Assembly (NCBI GenBank): GCA_037157565.1
Contig: JAZHRO010000063.1
Span: 151,020,501-151,084,500 of the forward strand
Reading direction: 5' to 3'
Origin: Thalassia testudinum
Lineage: Eukaryota; Streptophyta; Magnoliopsida; Alismatales; Hydrocharitaceae
DNA length: 64,000 bases
Below, piece by piece: positions 42,686 through 52,013 of the stretch (its first letter is position 1; the number at the start of each line of letters is the position of its first letter). The notes beneath the pieces were generated by a model. That model did not search any database and had not been told where the DNA came from. It saw nothing but the letters and a program-made list of their open reading frames with translations. Both the position numbers and the translations under genes were made by a program.

Positions 42686-44203
42686 AATAGTAAAGAAACG
42701 AAAAGGAAGTGCTGAAGAAACTACGACTGGGCTCAACTGGGCCCAGCACCCTCCGTAGCTGGAAGCTCGAGCTGCTCAACTCCTGGTCCTGAATAATGTT
42801 ATGAAAAGACAAAGTCAGCAAATGCTTAGTAGAGTGGTATCTATATTATCTAAGTACAAAACAGTAAAAGCGACAGGTTTAATTCTCATTTCTATTTATC
42901 TGTTTTATATATATTTCCGTTTCACCCATTTCTCCCAAGCATCCAGATATTTCTTGATCTTGCATGTTCCTTGTGGGAACGATCTTGATTGCAGTCTTTT
43001 CCATAGAATAGAAGGTACACATGGTGCTTTTCTGGCCGGGAGAGTTCCCCGTGGTAGTCCTACACCTAGTCAACCACCTCGAGGTCACTGTCAAGATGTA
43101 GCGGTGACTATGGCACACGTGATAAGCACACTGGTAGCTTCCCCGCACTGACACGCGGTCAGTTGTTTCCAATAGCGGGTACACCCAAAGTACAACACGG
43201 AACAGTATAGGGCCTTACTCTCTCAGAACAGGGGTCTCGCCCCTCAGAACCAAACAGGGGTCTCGCCCCTCCACAGTTTGCGCACCCTCGTCTGACTACC
43301 TCGGTCTGCCCAGAGGACCTGACAGGTTGGTGTAGGGTGGCTAGCTGAACCCCGGGCCCCATGGGGTGGCTAGCTCCCTCCCTACACTAGTAGCTTGCCT
43401 TAGTACCACGTACATGAGGGCCAATAAGAGTTGGTGTAGAGTGGCCAATCCTAACCCCTGGTCTCAATCCAAGGGAGGCTAGCTCTACTCTACACAAAAA
43501 GGGGACAGTTGCTCTCCTTGGTACCACGTAGTCAAGGGCCAGCACACTTTCCGTCTATATTCCAGGTTTCCATCTATCCACAAGAGTTCTACTCCTAATT
43601 CCCTGTAGGGTTCATGCTCATGTTCACCTCATTTATTCCGATCTAGATTTCACCTTTCATAGTTCATTCTTTTTATCCATATATAGGCAGCTCGTGTTTC
43701 CATAATTCAATACATGCAACTGGTGATTTCACAGGTAATTGTTCACTAATTACAGGTAGCTCATATTCTAACAGGCGACTCACAATTATAATACAGGCAA
43801 TTGCTAGCAGTCTATCTCAATCATGCATGCAAGTACATCATACAGCTCAAACGGTTCATTCATTTCTCTATCCTAGGGTTCATGCCACATCCTAGGGTTC
43901 CATTCGGCTATTTCCACAAGCACATTCTTATTTAAATATTATTAACAGAATTAAAACACTCTACCAGGCAACATGAGAGTAATGGGGGCTTGAACCGCAG
44001 ACCCAAGTGTCTCTGTGAGCCCTAAACACACAGCAGGCTGAAACCCTATACCTGGGAATACATAACAAAAGGAGAGTTCAGAACAGTGTCCAAAGGAATC
44101 CAGTATGTAGAGGAACTCACGAGGAAAATACAGGTATTTTGTTTGTGTAAAACGAACCCCTATTGGACCCCAAATGGGTCAAAAATGTGCTTACTGTTCA
44201 AAA

Positions 44204-45090
44204 TCAGATGTCTGGGAATAATCCCAGACGTCTTAAAAGGTGCCAGATCTTTACCTTAAGTCCTTGCGGTATCCTCAGACAACCAGACCTTCTCTGCGAT
44301 TGTCTGAAGGTAGTTCTAGACGTCGGACAATGCCTCTGGTCGTCTGGACGCACCTCCTGACGTCTGGTGATGTGTTCAGACGTTTAAAAGCGCGTGGGAA
44401 AGTGTTTTGCACTCCTTCCCAAAGCTGCACCTGTGTACGACATTGTAGGTGCGGTCAGTTGACATATACCCCTACGCTACGATATGCAAGGTGCAGGGAG
44501 ATACGTACCTTACGATAAATGAGCTTTCAGACGTCTGGCCTTAGCTCCAGACGTCCAGGTACCCCGTCAGTTGTCTGGACTCCACTCCAGACGTCTGATA
44601 CTAGAAAACTTCCAGTACCAGGAGCTCCTTGCATCTCTCTCTGCTCGCTCTGCTTCTCTCCGCCGCAGCTCCAACCACTGCAGAGGGCCAGGAGGCCGCC
44701 TCCTTGAGCTCTCTCCTCCTCCCACACGTGCCCGTGGTGGCCGTACGAGCTCCACTGAGCTTCCACCGAAGCTCCTCCTACCTCGGCCTCCTCCTCCTCC
44801 CACGCTCTCCTTCCTCCCTCTCTCTCTCCCTCGCTCGCCCCCTCTTGTCACTCCCACATAGCACTGAAGGTGGTGGTGGCTAGTGTGTGGAGTGGAGAGG
44901 AGATAGGAGGGGGCGTTTATATAGAAGGCGTGGGGTTTAGGGTTTGGGGAAGAAAGAGGAAGGGAGAGAGAAGAGGAGGGTTCTAAGTGCCACCCGCGCA
45001 GAGTGTAGTGTGCAGTACAAAAATTTCACTTCCAGACATCCGAGAATGGGTCCAGACATCTGGACAGATGTTTGACTGAGACTCCAGATG
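44204..45090. repeat. AGACGTCTGG palindromes in family-G LTR R1
   Basis: Words of the same type at 44204-44385, 44525-44600 and 45030-45085 (for example CAGACGTCTGG at about 44528 and CAGACGTCTGATAC at about 44589). They cluster in the same LTR parts as in the other family-G copies. Confidence 0.7.
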
Positions 45091-45124
45091 TATTAAAAGG
45101 CTAAAAGTATGACGGGTCATTATA

Positions 45125-45570
45125 TGTGCGATGCATCTTATTTCGATGTAGGAGTAGTACTTGGGTAGAAAATTGACGGGAAACCAGTGGTCATCTACTA
45201 TGCTAGCAAGACACTTGACGAGGCTTAGCATAACTACACAGTTACTGAGAAAGAGTTGCTAGCCATAGTATTTGCCTTGGAAAAATTCAGATCTTATCTC
45301 CTGGGTTCCCACGTTATCATTTACTCGGATCACACAGCTGTGAGGCATCTCCTTGCGAAGAAGGACACAAAACCTCGATTAATCTGCTGGATCTTGCTAT
45401 TGCAAGAGTTTGACCTCGAGATTCACGATAAAGCAAGAAAACAAAATGTGGTAGCTGATCACTTGTCCCGCCTTCCTTCTGAGATCATCGACCCTTCCGG
45501 ACCCATCACGGAACATTTTCCTAATGAGCACCTCCTATCAATACAAGGCTTCCATGGTTTGCTGATATAG
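45125..45570 (+). pseudogene. RNase H of Athila-like copy 1
   Basis: It resumes the pol frame after R1: CDASYFDVGVVLG, VIYYASKTLDEA, then a TAG in place of a Gln-type codon at about 45227, HNYTVTEKELLAIVFALEKFRSYL, VIIYSDHTAVRHLL, KPRLICWILLLQEFDLEI and NVVADHLSRL. These are the usual D, E, D positions of the Ty3/gypsy RNase H (D of CDAS, E of TEKE, D of YSDH). RNase H removes the RNA strand during reverse transcription. The frame ends at a stop near 45570. Confidence 0.85.
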
Positions 45571-45689
45571 TAAACTACCTGGCATCACATCAAATCCCAT
45601 CCGATTCGTCGAAGGCCAAGAAGGACAAATTGCTTTGCGATGCCAAGTATTTCTTCTGGGAAGATCCACATCGGTGCTGATCAGATCAT

Positions 45690-46750
45690 TTGACGATGTG
45701 TCGAGGAAGCGAAAATTCAGGACATATTATCCTTCTGCCATGACCATGCACGCGGTGGGCATTTCATAGGTCATAAAATTGCAGTGAAAGTCCTCCAGTG
45801 CGGCTTCTATTGGCCCATGATTTTCAAAGACACATACAATCACTGTAGGGCATGCACTCGTTGCCAGACCTTAGGCAACATGAGCCATCGTGATATGATG
45901 CCCTTGCAACCAATTCTTGTATAAGAAATCTTCGACATGTGGGGGATTGATTTTATGGGACCCTTCCCTATTTTAGATGGCTTCGAGTACATTCTACTCG
46001 TTGTTGACTACGTGTCCAAATGGATCAAAGCCATTCCAACCCGAACCAATGATCATAAAGTGGTTATCAAATTCATTCATCAGAATATCTTCTCACAGTT
46101 TGGGATTCCACATGCTATAATCTCTGATGGAGGGACCCATTTCACTAACGCTCAATTTAGGTCACTGATGACCAAATATGGGGTGTCACACCGAATCTCT
46201 ACTTCTTACCACCCCCAAACTAATGGTCTAGTTGACCTATCAAGTCGAGAGATCAAGAAAATCCTCCAGGTTACTGTTCAACCTGACAGGAAGGACTGGT
46301 CATCCTGACTTCTGGAAGCTTTGTGGTCTTATAGGACTGCCCACAAAATCGAATTAGGTATGTCTCCCTTCAGATTGGTGTACAGGAAGGCATATCACCT
46401 CCCCATAGAATTGGAGCACAGAGCCTATTGGGCAGTACGGAACTGCAACCTAGATCTTTCTAAGGTAGGAACCCACAGAAAGCTTCAAATGAGCAAAATC
46501 GATGAATTACGCCATGACGCATATGAGAACTCACGAATTTACAAAGAGCGGGTTAAGGCCTTTCACGACAAGCACGTATCCAGAAAGATCTTTCATCCTG
46601 GTCAAAATGTCCTACTCTTTGATGCCAAGCTTAAACTATTCCCAGGAAAACTGCGATCAACATGGATCGGACCCTACCTCGTTCGATGAATCTTTGGAAA
46701 TGGAGACATCGAGATCAGTCCACTCATCCATGATTCAGAACCTTTCGTCG
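45690..46750 (+). pseudogene. Integrase of Athila-like copy 1, broken, catalytic Glu replaced
   Basis: Zinc-binding HHCC part at about 45735-45875 (CHDHARGGHFIGHK ... CRACTRCQTLGN). The catalytic core starts [20 protein letters not shown] (45937), with the second Asp in IISDGGTHF (about 46120). The third acidic residue, expected as Glu after 35 residues, is Asp (GAC, 46234-46236, context [13 protein letters not shown]). The C-terminal region includes RIYKERVKAFHDKH and LLFDAKLKLFPGKLRSTWIGPY. Stops at about 45922, 46306 and 46687 break it. Integrase inserts the cDNA; this copy is dead. [10 protein letters not shown] fits the Athila/Tat branch. Confidence 0.85.
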
Positions 46751-47228
46751 TGAATGGTTAGAGACTCAAACTATTCATTGACTTCACCGATACAAATTTG
46801 GCTGAGATATCCTTTACCCTCCATTCTCCCTGAGCTCATTGCGCCCAGCTGATGGCATAAAAGTCAGCGCTTAACGGGAGGCAACCTGTCATTTTTGAAA
46901 AATCTGAAACTTTTCTTGACATTCCTATGCTGAATTCATATTGCACTTTAGGGTTCATCTATTAGAACAACCGACCCCACCTCAGGTACCTGTACCCGAG
47001 TTTTGAAATCATTCGCAAAAGTCACCTTGACTCGTTCGCCCACCCAAAACCTATTCAAATGAATGATCTAAGTTGAACTCGAACACACCTAATTTACAAT
47101 GGGGACATTGCAAATTGTAGGCATGGGGGGGTATGAAAGTTCAAAACATCGTGAAAACTCATCTCACAAGAAAAGGTTTCAACAAAAAAATCACATATCA
47201 CAAAAACACCAAAAAAATGAAAATCCAA
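46751..47228 (+). other. Post-pol tail of Athila-like copy 1
   Basis: No frame. The tail motif CGCTTAACGGGAGGCAACCTGTC lies at about 46871-46893, ATGGGGACATTGCAAATTG near 47098 and the purine run GGCATGGGGGGG near 47120-47131. No env-like ORF is present. The expected LTR start does not follow the purine run: the sequence goes through about 95 unrelated bases into the middle of U3. Confidence 0.6.
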
Positions 47229-49485
47229 CATGGTCAAACTGAAAATCCAACTTCACCATTGGATCCTTAGGTCCAAATTAGGTTTGTACCAAAATTTGGA
47301 CCTAAGGGGAATTCGTCTTGACCCACTTTACAAATAAGTCTAGCCCAATTGCATTTCGACCCCTATCTTTTGAAAATCTCTGCAGAAAGCCCCTAGCTTC
47401 TTCTTCGTTCTTTGCAATTAGGTCCCTCTGCCATTATAGCGGAGGAACTCCTACTCCGACGAGATTTCGAGGGCAAGATCTCCCTGATCTCTCAGAGAAT
47501 CCCCTTCAAAATTGAAAGGGAGGTTCTCTAAGAAATCTCCTCCAGTATGAACCCAATTTGATGCTCTGTTTGGTACCCAATCTCTCATGCGAATGCATGA
47601 GAGATTTGAGTCTCCTCCAAGTTTCCATCTCCGGCAAGCTTTTCGTGCTTGGAAGCTTGGCTTCCAAGCACAAATCCATCCTCCAGGGCCTATATAAGCA
47701 AACCCAAGCCACCCCGCATCTCCCAAGCTTGACATTGGCCAGAAAATCCCTCAAATTCGTCTTCCTCCTCCGGCCAATGGCTTAGCAAGCTTCAACGACC
47801 TCCCTCTCTCTCCCTCGTTGCCTAGCCACAATGCCAGTGGCAGGGTCCTCTTCCTCTTGTTTGTCCGTGTCGCGCCGCACCCGCCGATGCCTCTGTAGCA
47901 CCTTCGTCATCGCCCTCCTCCCCCTACTGAGTGCTTCATCTCTGGCGATGGCAATAGGAGCCAGCCGCCATCTCTACCTCCCCCTTCATCTCTTTATGCC
48001 CAGATAAGTTCCCTTTTCTCTTCTAATCCTTTTTCCTTCTTTATTTCTTGAAAACACCTTTTGATGCACTCCACCACCATCACCCCTTCCAGCTCCGGCC
48101 AGACCTCCGGCGAGGCATCCCTGTCACTCTGGACCTTTATCCACCACGCCAACCATCCCATAAGCTTCGCAACACTTCACTGAACATAAATCCTCACTCC
48201 ATACACGCTATCAATCACCTACAAGGGCCCCTGAACCCACCCACTCACACGCACACAAGGTGCCCTAGGCACGCGCACTCTAACAGCCCCATGCCACGTC
48301 GACCCCTGCAGTACATTCGCCGTGCCTCGACGAAGCCTCCTGAGCTTTCTGACATGGCCGCGAGGCCGTTTGCGTGTTAGTAGATTCGGAGGGTCGTCGC
48401 CGTTGATGATAGCGAGGAGCTTGCTTGTGAGCTCCCTCCAGGTCTGCCCGCTCCAGGCCAACAGTCCCAGGTGGCGCGGAATACTTTCGCGCATAGCTCC
48501 AGGCAGCCAATTGGCACTGAAGGTCGAAGCATCAACTATAATCAAACGAAGTTCCCTACTGCGGACGCACGCGAAGGGAGGTGGGAAGATAGTCCCACCT
48601 CGGAAACTCTTGACCACTCGCAGCTGAATAAATTGCAAAACTATAAAGGGCTTATCACCTCATAACCACAGGGTGAGGTCCCACTCACCTTCACTCGCCT
48701 CGTCTGTGACCCGACCTCTGTGGACCTGTCGTGACCCGTATACCTGACCCAGCACACCTCACCCACCATCGCACGTCGGTGAGCCTGGTCTCGGGCACAT
48801 ACCTGACCCGATTACCTGAGATGATGGCTCTGGGAGAGCGAACCTAAGATAGAAAGAGGAGAAGAGAGTGCGTGCGGGTAGGGGTAGGTTTTGCTCTTGT
48901 AGGGAAAGGAGAAGAAGAAGCCAAGGAAGAAGAAGGTGGAGGCCAGAGAAAGCTAAGGAAGGAGAAGGCAAGGCTAAAGAGGAAGACGCTAAAGTCAGAG
49001 GAGAAGGACTGAAGGCAGAAGCAGGAGCCGCCAAAGAAAGAAAGAGAAGGAAGGAGAAGAAACTGAAGGCAAAGAAAGGCTAAGGCATAGGCACGAGAAT
49101 AGAAGAAAAGAAAGAAAGAAGAAGGAAGAAAGCAGCCGCAAGAGAAGAACAGAGAAGAGATCAAAACAGAAAAGAGAAGAAATAAAAGCACTGTAGCACC
49201 CATACTTTAAGATGTCTGATTCACAAATCAGATGTCCAATTTTTGTGCTTCTTTACATACATTGATATTATGTGTTTACATTTATCTTTTTGCACTATAA
49301 CTTTGGTTTTCATTGCATATTATATTCAATTTCTCAAAGTTGTGCACTTGATTTCTAAACCCTAATTTGGTCCCTATGTTTGACCTCGGACTTAAACTTC
49401 GAGTAATAAAATCTATTTGTTTTCAAAGCGATTTCAACTATATTACAACGCTTTACTTTAAAAATCGATTTCGCTTCGACAAACA
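47229..49485 (+). repeat. 3' LTR of Athila-like copy 1, lacking its first ~470 bases
   Basis: It aligns with the 5' LTR from 22557 onwards (AACATGGTCA at 47228 and 22557) to the end GACAAACA, followed by the duplicated site TGAAA. The LTR tip with the TGATGG...CCATCA fold-back and the polypurine junction are missing, so a deletion or an abnormal strand transfer happened here. Hairpins I and II (47579-47606, 47645-47671) and TATATAA (47691) are intact. Confidence 0.85.
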
Positions 49486-50623
49486 TGAAACAAAAAAAAA
49501 ATCGTAACACAGAGAACTGTATGGTTCAAGAAATTTCCGCCTATAGGTAGCTGTTGGGAGAAGTGAGCTGACCTTCGTGTACGTAGTACCGAAGAGAGCA
49601 ACTATCCCTTGTAGTGTAGAGGGGAGCTTGCAGCCCTTCGGTAGAGACCTGGGGTGGGTTTGGCCACTCTACATTGACTCCTGTTGGCCCTCGCGTACTC
49701 GGTACCGAGGTGAGCTATTTAGTGTAGGGGGAGAGCTAGTCACCCCAAGGGGCTCGGGGTTAGGCATAGCCACCCTACACCGACTCTTGTTAGCCCATTG
49801 GGCAAACTGAGATGGTCGGATGAGGGTACATGGACTGTGGGGGGCAAGACCCCTGTTCTGTTCTAAGAGGGCAAGGCCCTGTGCTGTTCTGTACTGTACG
49901 TTTAGGCGTACCCGCTAGTGGAAACGACTGACCACGTGCCAGTGCAGGGTAGCTACCCGTGCACTTATCATGTGTGCCATAGTCACCGCTATGTCGCGAC
50001 CATGACCTTAGGGTGGTAGACCAGGTGTGGGACTATCACGAAGGGACTCTCCCACCAAGAGAGTGCCACGTGTGCATCCTACATCCTGGGAAATCACATG
50101 TAAGTTCGTTCCTTTAAGGAACAAGAAGATTCAGTAATGTGATGAATCCTGATTAGAGATCACTACACAACAAACAAGGATAAGATAACTAGAATCGGAA
50201 AGAAATATGTTAAGCTACTGTTAAATGCATTTTATGTTTTTGTCACCACTCTACTCAGCGTTAGCTGACTCCATTTATATAACTTTGTACAGGTCAGGGA
50301 TTTGAGCAATCCGAGCTACCAGCTGCTGAGGACGTTGGGCCTAGTCAAGCCCAACTGTAGTTCTACTGCTAGTTGTAGTGAGTTCCTGTAGTTATTTTTC
50401 CAGTACTTTCCATTATTTGTGCTAGCCTTGTTGTGATGGCAGTATTTACTGTTCTATTTCTCCTTTTGTTGCCAATTTCTCCTGCTTAGCTATTGTACTT
50501 GTGTGGTTGTGGATCGATGCATGATATTTGGTTGTTTCTTGTTGGACGACTGGGTCTTGGGATTAGTCGAGGTGAGTCGGTCTCGGGTCCTGTAGGGATT
50601 TGGGATCGGGTTGTGACATTCCC

Positions 50624-50723
50624 CATTTGTGAACTTCTTTGAAGGCTTCTATGGCGATGGATCTTTCACTATTTCTATATTACCTACTTTTTGCAAACTA
50701 CTTCAGGAAGCCTATAGGGATAT
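50624..50723 (+). pseudogene. LINE reverse transcriptase scrap, right piece
   Basis: It continues the LINE fragment of 20496-20827 after the duplicated site: ...FVNFFEGFYGDGSF, comparable to the 'KAKYG' region downstream of the RT in plant L1s. It is cut after about 100 bases by the copia LTR at 50724. Weak on its own; supported by continuity with the left piece. Confidence 0.45.
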
Positions 50724-51799
50724 TGTTGGTCCAAGTGCACCATGGTCCTTGATTTTGATGATAATAAAACATTACCATTTAACAATTGTATTTAAGTAAT
50801 GGGATTTCAGGTAAATGCAATTAGTTTAAAGGATCTCAAGCTAAAGTCTATAGAGGAATGGAGGAGCTTGATGAAGAACAAAAACATCAAGGAGAATTGG
50901 AGGAAGAAGCTTGACAAAGAAGCTAAGGGCTAAAGCTTGAAAATTCAAAGAATAGGATCAGGTTTTGTAATGACTCGCTCCCGGCTCCCTACAAGGCCCG
51001 AGAATGGCTAGCCTCGACGAACCCCAAGACCCAGTCATCCAATGAGAAACAACCAAATACATATTCATTCCACAACCACACCAGTAATGTAACTAAGTAG
51101 AAAATATATAACTGATAATAGAGGAAAGAGAACAACAAACCACTAGATTTTTACAAGATACAGCAGAAAAGTACTGATACAAGTATAGCCATTACAATAG
51201 AGAACTGGTAGAAATATAACAGAAAATAAGCTACAGGTACTCACTACAACAAAAACTCTCTGCAGTGGAACAAAAGAAAGGAACTATGACTGGGCTCGAC
51301 TAGGCCTAGCACCCTCAGCAGCTAGTGGCTCTGGCTGGTCGAATCCCTGACCTGAACATGGTTACAAAATCCAGAGTCAGCTAACGCTGAGTAGAGTGGT
51401 GGTTAAGTTATTTACATACAGCATAATTAAAACAGCATTCAGCTAAACATTCAATTGTTGGTTATTTACTTTCATCCGTTTTTGGTTTATGTGTTTCCAG
51501 GTTGAGTACGCTAATTAGGTTCCATGATATTGCTCAATGTTCTTGTCCCCTAAGGGAACGATCTTGCTTGTAGTTTTTCTATGATGCAGGATGTACACGT
51601 GGCACTCTCTTGACCAGGAGAGTCCCCCGTGGTAGTCCTATAGCTGGTCTACCACCTCGAGGTCACGGTCGCAACGTAGCGGTGACTACAGCATGCATGA
51701 TAAACGCACGGGTAGCTACCCCGCACTGTCATGCGATCAGTCATTTTCGCTAGTAGGTATGCCCAAACGTATAGCACAGAACAGTACAGGGCCTTGCCC

Positions 51800-51885
51800 T
51801 CTCAAAACAGGGGTCTCACCCCTCATAACAGAACATGGGTCTCGCCCCTCATAACAAAATAGGGGTCTCGCCCCTCCACAGTCTG
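51800..51885. repeat. Tandem GGGGTCTCGCCCC units in family-G LTR C
   Basis: Three units of about 27 bases (AACAGGGGTCTCACCCCTCAT, AACATGGGTCTCGCCCCTCAT, AATAGGGGTCTCGCCCCTCC). R1 has two units (43236-43281), while copies A and B have one each (about 49842 and 54037, opposite strand). Each unit can pair GGGG with CCCC. Confidence 0.65.
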
Positions 51886-52013
51886 CGTACCCTCATTTGA
51901 CTATCCCGGTTTGCCCAACAAGACTAACAAGAGTCGATGTAGGGTGGCTAAACCTAAGTTGAGGCCCCATGGGGCGGCAAGCTCCCCCTACACTAAGTAG
52001 CTCACCTTGATAC

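Larger units (their letters stand above)
40306..45124 (-). mobile_element. Family-G solo LTR (copy R1), inverted, with a nested family-G LTR
   Basis: Read on the minus strand it starts TATAATGACCCG (expected TGTAATGACCC; one C-to-T change) and ends CGAGTTGTAACA. Without the nested copy at 40579-42690 it is about 2.7 kb. The TATA box is the reverse complement of TTTATATA at 44916-44923. It splits copy 1 exactly between FEIR and CDAS. The flanks are poor: GGTAC (40301-40305) against TGTGC (45125-45129), but the interrupted codons support the boundaries. It carries two GGGGTCTCGCCCC units (about 43236-43281) and AGACGTCTG words at 44204-45090. Confidence 0.75.
22085..49485 (+). mobile_element. 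Athila-like Ty3/gypsy retrotransposon (copy 1), old, with nested insertions
   Basis: Flanked by a perfect TGAAA duplication (22080-22084 and 49486-49490). Order: 5' LTR 22085-24825, primer site 24829-24846, leader, gag (from 25935), protease (about 27.7-28.5 kb), RT (about 28.56-29.45 kb, resuming at 40005-40305), RNase H (45125-45570), integrase (about 45.69-46.75 kb), tail motif, purine tract (about 47118-47131) and a 3' LTR lacking its first 470 bases. The gag type, DLGAS protease and [10 protein letters not shown] integrase fit the Athila lineage. The genes are broken by stops and frameshifts. It is split by the young element (29453-40004) and by a family-G LTR (40306-45129). Confidence 0.9.
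20828..50618 (+). mobile_element. Family-G solo LTR (copy A), split by the Athila-like element
   Basis: The left piece is 20828-22084 (starts TGAAACGACCC) and the right piece 49491-50618 (ends GGGTTGTGACA); together they are about 2.4 kb. The pieces join in the same order as the uninterrupted family copies at 40579-42685 and 52014-54864 (CCCTACGGGGAAT..., then the GTACC/GAGCTGGCC region, ACTCTACTCAGCGTT.GCTGACTCCATT and GACTGGGTCTTGGGATTAG). The flanks TTCCT (20823-20827) and TTCCC (50619-50623) are a 4/5-matching duplicated site, and the LINE sequence resumes after it. A TATA box (TTTATAAA, 21053-21060) gives the direction. No internal genes. Confidence 0.75.

Noticed and set aside
43236..43281. 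CAGGGGTCTCGCCCC repeats as a CRISPR or terminator element
   Set aside because: Only one to three units per LTR copy; a local tandem expansion in a retroelement LTR.
40301..45129. Clean target-site duplication for family-G copy R1
   Set aside because: The flanks GGTAC and TGTGC match at only three of five positions. The boundaries are instead supported by the interrupted RT/RNase H codons, so the duplication itself is not claimed.
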